From contig NZ_FTNR01000008.1 of the NCBI RefSeq assembly GCF_900156475.1, positions 1 to 64,000 on the forward strand: DNA of 64,000 nucleotides, written 5' to 3'. The stretch is from Natronorubrum thiooxidans. Its GTDB lineage: Archaea > Halobacteriota > Halobacteria > Halobacteriales > Natrialbaceae. The notes under the pieces were generated by a model that saw nothing but the letters and a program-made list of their open reading frames with translations, did no database searches and had not been told where the DNA came from. Positions 45,717 through 54,707 of this stretch are shown here, piece after piece (position 1 is the first letter of the stretch; each line of letters starts with the position of its first letter). A program made the translations under genes and the position numbers.

Positions 45717-47512
45717 TGTGTGGAATTATCGGCTACACTGGAGCCGGGAGGGACGAGGAGCTGTCGGAGATCCTGTTGAACGGCCTCTCGAGTCTCGAGT
45801 ACAGGGGATACGACTCGGCCGGCGTCGCGATCGCTAACTCGACTGTGTCGGTGTACAAAAGCGAGGGTGAACTGTCCGAACTCGAGCGTAAACTCCCTCC
45901 AAACACGCTTGAGGGATTCGCAGGGATCGGTCACACGCGATGGAGCACGCACGGCCCGCCCTCCGATACGAACGCGCATCCCCACACGGGCTGTGACAGG
46001 CGTGTTGCCGTTGTTCACAACGGAATTATCGAAAACTATGAAGAACTCCGTAAAGAACTCGAGGCAAACGACCACGAGTTCGAGAGTGAGACCGATACCG
46101 AAGTCGTCCCTCATCTCATCGAGGAGGCAATCACTCAGGGGTCAACCCCCGAAACCGCATTCCGGCAAGCGGTCCACCGTCTGGAGGGGAGCTATGCAGT
46201 CTCGGCAGTCGTTTCCGGTCACGACGCCGTCTTCGCGACACGAAACCAGTCGCCGCTCGTCCTCGGAATCGGCGACGACGGCTACTTTCTGGCGAGCGAC
46301 GTCCCGGCGTTTCTCGAGTACACCGACGACGTCGTGTATCTCGAAGACGGGCAGTACGTGTCGATCACCCGCTCGGGCGTCGAGATTACTGACGAACAGG
46401 GCACCCTCGTCGACATGCCAGTCGAGACTGTCGAGTGGGATGCAGCAGACGCGGGGAAAAGCGGGTACGACCACTACATGCTCAAAGAGATCAACGAACA
46501 GCCACACGCCCTCCGCGAGTGTCTTCGCGGGCGGCCCCGTGAACTGGAGGCGTCGATCGCGATCGACGAACTCGAGGGACTCAAGCAGCCGGAACGAGTC
46601 CACTTCGTATCCTGTGGGACTTCGTATCACGCATCGCGTTATGGGGCCAAACTGTTTCGTGAGCAGGGAATACAGACGACCACCTTTCTGGCGAGTGAGT
46701 ACGACGTCGACTCGATCCCGATCGACGAGGAGACACTGGTCGTCGGTGTCACACAGAGCGGGGAGACGGCTGACACCTTACGTGCGCTTCGGGCCGCCAA
46801 CAGCGTCGGTGCGGAGACACTGGCGGTGACCAACGTCGTCGGGTGTTCGGCCGCGCGCGAAACAGATTACGTGATGTACATCCGCGCCGGTCCCGAGATC
46901 GGTGTCGCCGCGACGAAGACGTTCGCCTCACAGCAGGTCGCACTGGCGATGCTCTCGCGGGACCTCTCAGGGAGGTGCTCGAGTGCGTTCATCGAGGCGT
47001 TGCGAGCGCTCCCGGATCAGGTCCAATCGATCCTCGATACATCGCACGCAGCAGCGGTCGCCGACGAGTACGTGGACGCGGACGCCTACTTTTTCATCGG
47101 CCGTGGCTTCGACGCACCGGTCGCACTCGAGGGGGCACTCAAAATGAAAGAGATCACGTACAAACACGCGGAGGGGTTCCCCGCCGGAGAGTTGAAACAC
47201 GGACCACTGGCACTGGTAACCGAACGGACACCGGTCTTTGCGATGATTTCCGGGAACTCGAATATCGAACGAATGGTGGGGAACGTGCGCGAGGTCGAAT
47301 CGCGTGGTGCACCGGTAGTCGCGGTCACGGACGTCCCAGGACGGATCGAGAACCACGCCGACCACGTGCTCGAGATCCCGGAAACACACGGGCTGTTCGC
47401 CCCGATTCTGGCGAATATCCAGTTACAACTCGTTTCCTACTGGGTCGCAAACCGGCTCGGTCGATCGATCGACAAGCCCCGGAACCTCGCAAAGAGCGTC
47501 ACCGTCGAGTAA
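45716..47512 (+). CDS. glmS: glutamine-fructose-6-phosphate transaminase (isomerizing)
   Basis: GlmS makes glucosamine-6-phosphate from fructose-6-phosphate and glutamine, the first step to UDP-GlcNAc. The 598-aa protein starts MCGIIGYTGAGRDEEL, with the catalytic nucleophile Cys2 exposed after Met removal, and has the glutamine-amidotransferase motifs GIGHTRWSTHG and VAVVHNGIIENYEEL. Two SIS domains follow: VHFVSCGTSYHASRYGAKLF with GVTQSGETADTLRALRAAN, and FIGRGFDAPVALEGALKMKE with the C-terminal LAKSVTVE typical of GlmS. The start at 45716 is fixed by the Cys2 requirement. The nucleotidyltransferase gene just upstream makes a two-gene operon for UDP-GlcNAc supply. Confidence 0.96.
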   Translation: MCGIIGYTGAGRDEELSEILLNGLSSLEYRGYDSAGVAIANSTVSVYKSEGELSELERKLPPNTLEGFAGIGHTRWSTHGPPSDTNAHPHTGCDRRVAVVHNGIIENYEELRKELEANDHEFESETDTEVVPHLIEEAITQGSTPETAFRQAVHRLEGSYAVSAVVSGHDAVFATRNQSPLVLGIGDDGYFLASDVPAFLEYTDDVVYLEDGQYVSITRSGVEITDEQGTLVDMPVETVEWDAADAGKSGYDHYMLKEINEQPHALRECLRGRPRELEASIAIDELEGLKQPERVHFVSCGTSYHASRYGAKLFREQGIQTTTFLASEYDVDSIPIDEETLVVGVTQSGETADTLRALRAANSVGAETLAVTNVVGCSAARETDYVMYIRAGPEIGVAATKTFASQQVALAMLSRDLSGRCSSAFIEALRALPDQVQSILDTSHAAAVADEYVDADAYFFIGRGFDAPVALEGALKMKEITYKHAEGFPAGELKHGPLALVTERTPVFAMISGNSNIERMVGNVREVESRGAPVVAVTDVPGRIENHADHVLEIPETHGLFAPILANIQLQLVSYWVANRLGRSIDKPRNLAKSVTVE

Positions 47513-48133
47513 CGTCACCGATTCGGTGTCAGTCACCCTCGAGTGATCGTCATCGAAGGTGATCAAACCGCTGTTAGTGAGGCCGTTCTTTTTTTCGCGG
47601 CGTTACTCGATCCACAACAGCCGAGCGTGACAAGAGAGGATCTGCGCTACCGCCCAGTTCGAACGACACCGTTCGGGCCACAGGAGACAGAATTTTCACT
47701 GGTGGGTGTGCGTACTCCGTCTCGACAGCCCTGGCGCAGCTCCGATCACACTGGTGGAATTTTGGAGGAGACGATACCGACGAGATGGGAGAGGGGTTCA
47801 GTACGGAGACGCCAGTTAGGTGACTCGTTCCAAACGATAGTCTCTCTATTCTCGATTCATCGCAGTGTATAGTAAAGTTACATCTCGAAATAGCCTGTTT
47901 CACCCCGAAAGGGTGAGTGAGACAGATGGTACGAGAAAACGAACGGTTGCGACGTACAGAACGTGCTGCCCTCGTGAGCGTCACGGGGACAGACACGGGT
48001 GCGTTCGCGCCCTCCAACGACGAAACGCCAGTCAGCGACGGCTTCCGCCGGGACTGGGACCAGCAAGCTCACAACAGTGACACTCGGCTAGAGACAAAAT
48101 CGATCGAAATAGACACATAATACAACACAACAC
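47513..48133. other. intergenic region with a short hairpin, no supported gene
   Basis: About 620 bases between glmS and the secreted charged protein. The open frames on both strands are basic and unconserved. A perfect 6-bp hairpin TCACCC-CGAAA-GGGTGA at 47900-47916 may be an operator or an RNA element. A 65-codon frame at 47925-48119 follows it but looks unlike haloarchaeal protein. Confidence 0.45.
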
Positions 48134-49312
48134 ATGACAAGCAAAACAACCACTCTCCAGAAAGGACGTGCAGTACTGTTAGCCGGACTGATGGTGCTGT
48201 CCGTCGTTGCCATGTCCGCAGCGTTTGCGGGCGCGGCGGCGGCAAACCACGCTGACGAAGATGTAACGTTTACTGACCAAGCCCTCGGCATATATGACGG
48301 TGACACTGCCTTTGTCGTCGAGTCAGTCGACGCCCACGAAGGACAGTACCTCGAGATCAAAAACGAAAACACCGGTGACGTAGTGTACGAAACAGAGATT
48401 AGCGAAGATCTCACCAATGCTGCTATCTACGTGCCCAGTGAAAAAGCGGGACAGTACACGGCAACTGTCTACGCGGATGACACTCGAGAGGACGCGAAAG
48501 CGTCCGACACCGCAATGGTGTACGGTGCTGGCATCCAGATGAGCGACCAGTCGGCAGATAGCTCGATCGACCAAGTGAGCGTTGACGTCGCGGCGCTACT
48601 CGATGGACACGATGACGACACCGAGTTCGGCGTCGTCCTCACCGACGAGGACGGGAACGAGCTCGGCGAGGCAACCGGACTGACCGGTGTGAACGAGGAT
48701 CTCGTCATCGAGACGTCGACGATCGAGACGGAGACCGTCGTTACAGCAACGGTCTACCTCGATGGCGAACCGATTCAAGCCTACTCTGATGAGGCCGAAA
48801 GCTTCGTCACGATCGCCGATTCGGCCACCGTGACGCCCGGTATGGACGATGGCGATGACAACGGCGATGATAACGGCGATGACGCGGACGACAAAGACGA
48901 CGACAAGGAAGGCGACGAGAAAGACCACGACGACAAGGACTACGAGAAAAAGGGCGATAAGGACTACGAGAAGAAAGGCGACAAAGACTACGAAAAGAAG
49001 GCTGACAAAGACTACGACGACAAGGAAGACGACGAGAAAGACCACGACGACGCGAACGGAGACAACGGCGCTGAAGACGACGACGGCGTCTCGAACGATG
49101 CGGACGGCGACCAGGACACCTCCTCGGAAACCGATCAGAGCCAGGACTCCGAGCAGGACGCCTCACAGGACGCTGAGAACGAGCAGGAACAAGACACAGA
49201 GCAGGAAAACGAGACCTCCAGTGACGAAGATGAACTGCCCGGCTTCGGTGTCGGTGTCGCCTTGGTCGCACTGCTCGCAGCCGCCATGCTGGCACTCCGA
49301 CGCCAGAACTGA
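48134..49312 (+). CDS. secreted surface protein with charged repeats and PGF-CTERM-like anchor
   Basis: The 392-aa protein has a Sec signal peptide (about residues 1-37, ending in a GAAAANHA-like region). A beta-rich domain follows (44-130, VTFTDQALGIYDGDTAFVVE), resembling DUF7282-type domains, with a second one to about 230. A highly charged linker (234-365) holds four tandem DKDYEKKG-type octapeptides and a Q/D/E-rich tract. The tail LPGFGVGVALVALLAAAML then RRQN is a PGF-CTERM sorting signal, read by archaeosortase A for lipid anchoring. It is therefore a cell-surface protein. Function unknown; the repeats resemble spacers. Confidence 0.85.
   Translation: MTSKTTTLQKGRAVLLAGLMVLSVVAMSAAFAGAAAANHADEDVTFTDQALGIYDGDTAFVVESVDAHEGQYLEIKNENTGDVVYETEISEDLTNAAIYVPSEKAGQYTATVYADDTREDAKASDTAMVYGAGIQMSDQSADSSIDQVSVDVAALLDGHDDDTEFGVVLTDEDGNELGEATGLTGVNEDLVIETSTIETETVVTATVYLDGEPIQAYSDEAESFVTIADSATVTPGMDDGDDNGDDNGDDADDKDDDKEGDEKDHDDKDYEKKGDKDYEKKGDKDYEKKADKDYDDKEDDEKDHDDANGDNGAEDDDGVSNDADGDQDTSSETDQSQDSEQDASQDAENEQEQDTEQENETSSDEDELPGFGVGVALVALLAAAMLALRRQN
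48932..49027 (+). repeat. four in-frame 24-bp tandem repeats (DKDYEKKG-type)
   Basis: Four consecutive 8-residue units lie in the linker of the surface protein: DKDYEKKG twice, then DKDYEKKA and DKDYDDKE. Since the unit is 24 bp, gain or loss of copies keeps the reading frame, so length can vary between strains without breaking the gene. Confidence 0.85.
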
Positions 49313-49891
49313 GCAGGCCAACTAACCACCGAACCGCTTCGGTCGTTACGTGCTCATTTTTCTCGGCGCTTCGATTGAGTAGCGATACCACCGGTATACT
49401 GCTGGACAACAGTCAGTCCCCTACTCGAGCGTGTCACAGCGATCGTCGCCACTGACAGTCGACGTACATCTCATCGCACGACGGCGACGTGAGTAGTGGC
49501 AATTCGTTTCAGTTGTGACGATAGTCGTCACTGCGGTCGCTGCACACTCGGTCGCACGGCGGTGGTGCAATTTTCTCAGTTGCGACTATCGCCGTCGCCA
49601 CCGATGGTCGTCGCTCGAGTGCGATTGAGACGATTTGCTATTCCTGTGTCCCGGCGCGGCCGCACGCTGGTTCGCGGTCGTGCCAGGGATCGATGACTCG
49701 AGGCTGACGAACGCGGACGGACGCGATTCTTCAGCACGGGTCGCGGTCGTCACCGAATCGAAGCCAGTGTGACGGAACCGTGGTCAGCACGAACGTCGTC
49801 ACTGACGAGGAATGAATCGTGTCGCTTCGAACGCGAGATCAGTAGCGCCAAAAATATGCGAACGTAAATCGGGTGTGCTGCGGAGGCGGTG
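49313..49891. other. intergenic region between convergent secreted-protein genes
   Basis: About 580 bases downstream of both the charged surface protein and the DQ-repeat protein. The region is GC-rich with some imperfect short repeats of GTCGTCACTG-like sequence. Nothing supports a gene or RNA here. It probably carries the two transcription terminators. Confidence 0.45.
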
Positions 49892-50326
49892 TTAGAAGCC
49901 GAAGTTGATGAAGTCCTGGAGTTCGAACTCTTGCTCGAAGTCGCTCTCGGCTTCGGTGTCAGCGTCTTGATCCTGGTCGGAGTCCTGATCGATGTCTTGG
50001 TCGATGTCAGCGTCCTGGTCCTGGTCGAGGTCGTTCTCCTGGTCGACCTCGTTCTCCGCCTCCGCATCACCGTGGACCGACAGTGCGATGTTGTCACCTA
50101 ACCAAGCATTGTTGGACTGGTCAGCAGCCTGCTTCTGGTTGTTTGCGGCGTCCTGTGAGGCGCCCTGCTTGTTGTCCTGTGCCTGGTCAGTCGCAGCGTC
50201 CGTGTCCTGTCCGACGTCAGCGTTGTTTTCGATCGTGGCGTCTGCAGCTGCTGTTCCAGCGAACCCCATAAATGCGAGGCTGCCGATTAGTGCGACCGTC
50301 AGTGCGAGTGAGAGTGCGCGTTTCAT
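49892..50326 (-). CDS. small secreted Asp/Gln-repeat protein
   Basis: The 144-aa protein starts MKRALSLALTVALIGSLAFM and has a probable signal cleavage near residue 28 (GTAAADA). The mature part is almost entirely Asp, Gln, Asn, Ala and Glu: DVGQDTDAATDQAQDNKQ, then a run of D-Q dipeptides (residues 99-121), and an aromatic end LQDFINFGF. There is no lipobox, transmembrane helix or sorting tail, so it is freely secreted. It is divergent from, and shares composition with, the Q/N-ladder surface protein at 50954-52864. I do not recognise a family; a partner or minor subunit of the same surface structure is possible. Confidence 0.75.
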   Translation of the reverse strand: MKRALSLALTVALIGSLAFMGFAGTAAADATIENNADVGQDTDAATDQAQDNKQGASQDAANNQKQAADQSNNAWLGDNIALSVHGDAEAENEVDQENDLDQDQDADIDQDIDQDSDQDQDADTEAESDFEQEFELQDFINFGF

Positions 50327-50953
50327 GTGTGTAATCTACCGCGTGTCGGGCACACGTGTCAAAGCTGCTTATCGCATCGGCCAACTCCTCATCGGTGCTG
50401 CCAACCTTCTCCTCTATGGCACGTTGCCCGGTTGGTAGCCAACCCGGTGATGAATATGAACCCCGGCAACGGTTTCGAGTAAAACCCCTGGTTAGCCGAT
50501 TTAAACCGGTCAAAACAACGTTACTGTGATTGAGACACTCGTCTGTACGAGGTCAATACGAAACGTTCAAGAATTAAAGAACTTCTTGTAGACAGGAATA
50601 TTGGCCCGCTGCAGTCATGGACATATTCACATTAGTTTCACATCGGTATTCGATTGAGAATATACATCATATCGACGGATAGATAAAACCGGTTACTGGG
50701 GAGAACAGTATCCGAATACGAATTGTTTCATCACGGCCGCGTCACACGGTTTCGATCGTATGGCTCCGAGTTCACACACTGAGACCGGCAGACCCCAGTC
50801 TGCGATCCCCACTCTCGAGTGAGTCTGCACTCGTGGTAGCCGACCTCTTCTTGCCCGTAACAGCCAGATAACAAAGACAGTAATCAAGCTAGATCAGTTC
50901 GTGTCGAAGATAGTCAATCAAAACGGACCCTCTTCGACGATTCTCAAAGTTGC
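50327..50953. other. divergent intergenic region, likely promoter zone
   Basis: It separates the DQ-repeat gene and the Q/N-ladder gene and must hold both promoters. AT-rich stretches occur at 50560-50700. Frames on both strands are short and unsupported. A TTTAAACC near 50497 and AAAACAAC nearby could be promoter parts, but I cannot pin a TATA box. Confidence 0.45.
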
Positions 50954-52864
50954 GTGAAACAAACCATGTCAAGACTACCACAGCTTTCAGTACTACTCGT
51001 CGCCGCGATGGTCATCCTCTCAATGACCGGGGCAGCGGCCCCTATAGACACAACCGAGGTGGCCTCTGAAACGGATACGACAGACGGGACAGTCCAGACG
51101 CTCGAGCACGGTGAGGACCTCTACTTCGTCTTCGGGGCGGAACTCGAGAATCGATCAGCTGATGAGTTCATCGAGTCCCAGTTGGCGGATCGTCCCGAGT
51201 CGATTACCGATCAGGAGGAGATCGCCGATGTTGTCCAGTATCAGGACGTCGAGCAGGTCGATTTCAACCGACAAGGGGGCGCGATCTCCATCGCGATCGA
51301 CGGCGGTGAGGCGACCGCTATCCAGGAGGCGAACCAACAGAATGCGAACAGCCAGGTCGGTGAGGCGACCGCCGAAAACACCCTGGCCATGCCCGAAGAC
51401 GTCGCCTTCGAAAACGTCGGAAACGTCCACATCGTATTCGGCACCGGCGACAATCAGACGTTCGACGGCTGGAGTGTCGCCGACGGGACGGGCGACGAAC
51501 CCACCCAGGACGTCACGCAGCCAACCGAGGCATCGACCGACCAAGAGCAAGACGTCGACCAGGTCAATTTCAACGACCAGAGTGCGGCTTTTGCGATCGC
51601 TGAAAACGCAAGCGAGGCGGTGGCATACCAGCGATCGACACAGGCGAATCAGAACCTCCAGCACGGATCGACGGAGTTGTTCGAAACTGCCGTCAGCGAC
51701 CCAGCGACCACCCAGTCGTCGCTCGCAAGCATCGATCAGTCACAGAACGTCTCACAGGCGAATCACAACCAGCAGGGCCTGGCAGTCGCGATCGCGGTCG
51801 GTCCTGATTCTGTCGCGACGGCGATCCAGATCACAGACCAGACCAACCTCAACGAGCAGGTTGCATCGACCGAAATCGTCTCCGTCCTCGATGTGATGTC
51901 GGGGATGAACGTCGCGACTGCCGACGTTGACAACAGTAGCGTGCTGTCGACGACCGGCGGCGACGGCGGCGACACTGACGACGCCGATGCCACCGAGGCG
52001 GCGGTCAGCGTGACACAGTACCAGAGCGCAGAGCAGGTCAACGTGAATTTACAGAGTGCTGCAGTGGCGATCGCGGTCAACGAAAGCAACGCGACGGCGA
52101 TCCAGTTGGCCGAGCAGCGAAACTACAACGAGCAGGTCGGCGTTATGGATGCCGAAACTACCGAACCACTTATTGATCCGCTCCTCGAGGCCGCGGCCGG
52201 AGCCGTCATCACCAACGAAACGACGGTGACGATCGGGGGCAACGAGATCGACGGCGAGCCGCTGCTGGCACTCGAGTACGACGGCGAGAGCGGCCAGCAG
52301 ACCGACGGCGAACAGTACTCGGCTGCCGCGCTTGACCAGATACAGTTCGTCAATCAGCTCAACGTCAATCAGCAGCAGGCTGCCCTCGCCATCGCCCAGG
52401 ACAACGGGAGCGCTGACGCATCACAGATCACGATCCAGGAGAACAGAAACGTGCAGTTCAGCGATGTCGAGTCGACGGCCGTCGGTTCACCGCCGGCTGA
52501 CGGCACTGATTCGAACGGTACGGACGGAACCGACGGCGACGGCACGGACGGGACGGAAGACGGTTCGACGGGTGCTGACAACGACGACGGTGACAAACCC
52601 ACGGAAGGAACCGGCGAGAAAGCCAAAAACGGCGCTGGCGACAAACCGACGGACGGCGATAAGGACGCCAAAGAGAAGACGGACGGCGGGACCGATGACA
52701 CGACGCCGTCCGACTCCGACGGCGACACCGACACCACCGGAGACACGACGCCAGCCGACTCCGATGACGAAGACGAAGACGACTCGATGCCGGGTCTCGG
52801 TGTCGGTGTTGCCCTTCTCGCGCTCCTCGTCGCTTCCCTGTTTGCAGCACGCGACGGACACTGA
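50954..52864 (+). CDS. Q/N-ladder repeat surface protein with PGF-CTERM-like anchor
   Basis: The 636-aa protein has a Sec signal peptide (about residues 10-29). Five repeats of about 45-50 residues follow at roughly 93-137, 195-239, 258-304, 352-396 and 456-504. Each has two arms: QxQxxxQxNxNxQ then an A-x-A-I-A strand, and later AxAxQxxxQxNxNxQ; repeat 4 reads QYQSAEQVNVNLQSAAVAIA. Regular Gln/Asn spacing with alternating small hydrophobic residues suggests a beta-solenoid or amyloid-like fold, in style like curlin repeats although the spacing differs. A Gly/Asp/Thr-rich linker and a PGLGVGVALLALLVASLF tail point to archaeosortase processing. A later ATG at 50966 is an alternative start. Confidence 0.85.
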   Translation: MKQTMSRLPQLSVLLVAAMVILSMTGAAAPIDTTEVASETDTTDGTVQTLEHGEDLYFVFGAELENRSADEFIESQLADRPESITDQEEIADVVQYQDVEQVDFNRQGGAISIAIDGGEATAIQEANQQNANSQVGEATAENTLAMPEDVAFENVGNVHIVFGTGDNQTFDGWSVADGTGDEPTQDVTQPTEASTDQEQDVDQVNFNDQSAAFAIAENASEAVAYQRSTQANQNLQHGSTELFETAVSDPATTQSSLASIDQSQNVSQANHNQQGLAVAIAVGPDSVATAIQITDQTNLNEQVASTEIVSVLDVMSGMNVATADVDNSSVLSTTGGDGGDTDDADATEAAVSVTQYQSAEQVNVNLQSAAVAIAVNESNATAIQLAEQRNYNEQVGVMDAETTEPLIDPLLEAAAGAVITNETTVTIGGNEIDGEPLLALEYDGESGQQTDGEQYSAAALDQIQFVNQLNVNQQQAALAIAQDNGSADASQITIQENRNVQFSDVESTAVGSPPADGTDSNGTDGTDGDGTDGTEDGSTGADNDDGDKPTEGTGEKAKNGAGDKPTDGDKDAKEKTDGGTDDTTPSDSDGDTDTTGDTTPADSDDEDEDDSMPGLGVGVALLALLVASLFAARDGH

Positions 52865-53048
52865 GCACCGCTGAGCCAGCGCCGTCGACATCTGTGGCTG
52901 TGGGCTTTTGCAATCTCGTGTATCGTACCGGCCAACAGCGGATCGAACCCGCTCGAGGGACGCCGACGTGCACGCTCGCCGATGGGGCCACGACACGAAA
53001 ACCGAGGGCAACGTCCGCCCGGGGGTTAGACATCGAACAGCACCTCGG

Positions 53049-53816
53049 TCAGTCGCTCGCGCGATCGTCGTCCGACTCGAGGTCGGTCTCCTCGCCGCGG
53101 TGTGTTGCGAGCGCTTCGTCGATCGTCAACTCACCCGACGCGACCCGCCGAGCCAGCAGTTCGTCGATCGCCCGGTTTTCGTCGCTCTGTTCGCGCGAGC
53201 GGTCCTTGATCGCCTGGAGTTCGCCCGCCGTCGGCTCGATCTCGCGTCGGTCGACCACCTCTCCCTCGAGTCGCGCGATGTTGACGGCCGCGAGCACGTC
53301 ACCCATCCCTCGCGCACCCGTCCCGAGATACGGTGTCGTGCCGGTCTCGTCGACGAGTTCGACCTGGATGTCCTCGAGGTCGTTGACGAGTGTCGATCCC
53401 TGGAGACGCGAGCCGTCACCGATTCGAACGACTGGCGAGGTGGCCTCGGCGGCCTCGCGTTGAATCACGTCGACTGCGTTGGCCAGTGGCACCTGAAAGG
53501 CGGCGACGACCATCTCCCCTGCAAGGACGGCGATCCCGGGGTTACGACCTGGGTCGACACCAATGACTGTGCGGCCACCGTTTCCTCGAGCCGCAGCGAG
53601 CGCCTGATCGACGGCGCGTCTGGGGGCGTCCGGCTCCGCGACGATCGTCGTCACGTCCTCGAACGCGTCGGCGTGCTCGGCTCCGGTGACGACGACCGTC
53701 GTTTGATCCGGGAGCGCCGCGTCGGGTTCGACGGTCGTGAACTCGGTCCCGCGCTCGCGGAGTTCGGTGACGACGCCGTGATAGACCTCGAAATCTGCTG
53801 TAGCGACGACAATCAC
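53049..53816 (-). CDS. RNase H/RuvC-like-fold protein of unknown function
   Basis: The 255-aa protein has an N-terminal alpha/beta half and then GGRTVIGVDPGRNPGIAVLA, where VDPGxxPG resembles the first strand of RuvC-like RNase H-fold nucleases with an Asp in the active-site position. A later segment TTPYLGTGARGMGDVLAAVN is also conserved-looking. The C-terminal 80 residues are helical and acidic, ending in EEALATHRGEETDLESDDD. It is divergent from radB across a 124-base gap, which hints at a DNA-repair link. I cannot confirm the remaining catalytic acids. Confidence 0.7.
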   Translation of the reverse strand: MIVVATADFEVYHGVVTELRERGTEFTTVEPDAALPDQTTVVVTGAEHADAFEDVTTIVAEPDAPRRAVDQALAAARGNGGRTVIGVDPGRNPGIAVLAGEMVVAAFQVPLANAVDVIQREAAEATSPVVRIGDGSRLQGSTLVNDLEDIQVELVDETGTTPYLGTGARGMGDVLAAVNIARLEGEVVDRREIEPTAGELQAIKDRSREQSDENRAIDELLARRVASGELTIDEALATHRGEETDLESDDDRASD

Positions 53817-53940
53817 ATGTCAGCCTTCGCTGCGGGTGTGAATAAACGTACGCGAACGCGATGTGTGACGGGACGTTCTCGAGAGAACGGTGACAGACCG
53901 GTTCCGGGGCCTTTTTGCGCGCAACCTGCCAACTCACCCT

Positions 53941-54648
53941 GTGAACGACGAGGCGATCCCGACCGGCTGTGGTTCGGTCGACGAGTTACTCGGTGGTGGG
54001 TTCGAGCGCGGGACCGTCACGCAGCTATACGGCCCGCCAGCCGCGGGCAAGACAAATCTGGCACTCTCCGCAGCCGTCGAGACGGCTGCCGATGGTGGCA
54101 CTGCGGTCTACATCGACACCGAAGGCGTCTCTGTCGATCGCTTCCAACAACTGCTTTCGGCACGTGTCGACGACGACGCCCTCGAGGCCGTCGCCTCGAG
54201 AATCGTCATCGAGGACGCCCTCGATTTCGAGGAACAGGCCGAAGCCGTTCGCGACACCGAGGGGTTCGCCGAACGGGCGGATCTGATCGTCCTCGACAGT
54301 GCAACCGGGTTCTATCGCCTCGAGCGAACTGCAGACGGCGACGAGGGCGAGGCACTGCGCAGTGTCGCCCGACAGGTGACCCATCTTCTCTCGCTGGCCC
54401 GGAAACACGATCTGGCGGTCGTGCTCACGAATCAGGTCTTTTCGGATCCCGACGCCGACCGCACGCGCGCGCTCGGTGGCAATACACTCGAGCACTGGAC
54501 TGGCGTCGTTCTCCGACTCGAGCGATTCCGTGGTGGGAAGCGGCGGGCGACCCTCGAGAAACACCGGTCGAAACCAGCGGGCGAGTCGGTCCAGTTCCGC
54601 ATTACGGATCGAGGCCTCGAAGGCGGCGACGCGGCGACGCGGCGCTGA
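53941..54648 (+). CDS. radB: DNA repair and recombination protein RadB
   Basis: RadB is an archaeal RecA/RadA paralogue that assists RadA-driven recombination. The 235-aa protein has no N-terminal helix-hairpin-helix domain, as expected for RadB, and starts directly with the core (NDEAIPTGCGSVDELLGGGF). Walker A is GPPAAGKT (residues 31-38), Walker B is ADLIVLDSATGFYR, and LAVVLTNQVFSDPDADRTRA is the RecA-type L2-like strand. The GTG start at 53941 gives the family's normal length; the upstream in-frame ATG would add 17 residues of unlikely sequence. Confidence 0.92.
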   Translation: MNDEAIPTGCGSVDELLGGGFERGTVTQLYGPPAAGKTNLALSAAVETAADGGTAVYIDTEGVSVDRFQQLLSARVDDDALEAVASRIVIEDALDFEEQAEAVRDTEGFAERADLIVLDSATGFYRLERTADGDEGEALRSVARQVTHLLSLARKHDLAVVLTNQVFSDPDADRTRALGGNTLEHWTGVVLRLERFRGGKRRATLEKHRSKPAGESVQFRITDRGLEGGDAATRR

Positions 54649-54707
54649 CCCGTCGCTCGATAACCGCCTCCCGAACAGTTACCCGGTGTCCGTCTGGACA
54701 CGGTAGT

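Noticed and set aside
47900-47916. Replication origin recognition box candidate (TCACCC-CGAAA-GGGTGA)
   Set aside because: It does not match the ORB consensus I know, there is only one copy, and no orc/cdc6 gene is nearby.
47925-48119. A 64-aa frame just upstream of the charged surface protein
   Set aside because: It has an ATG and ends near the next start, but the sequence is basic-neutral with no hydrophobic core or motif. It may be a chance frame in a leader region.
52908-54707. A 600-codon open stretch upstream of, and in frame with, the GH3 gene
   Set aside because: It runs through radB in another frame and antisense to the RNase H-fold gene. Its composition is Arg-rich and lacks motifs, as expected for shadow frames of GC-rich haloarchaeal DNA.
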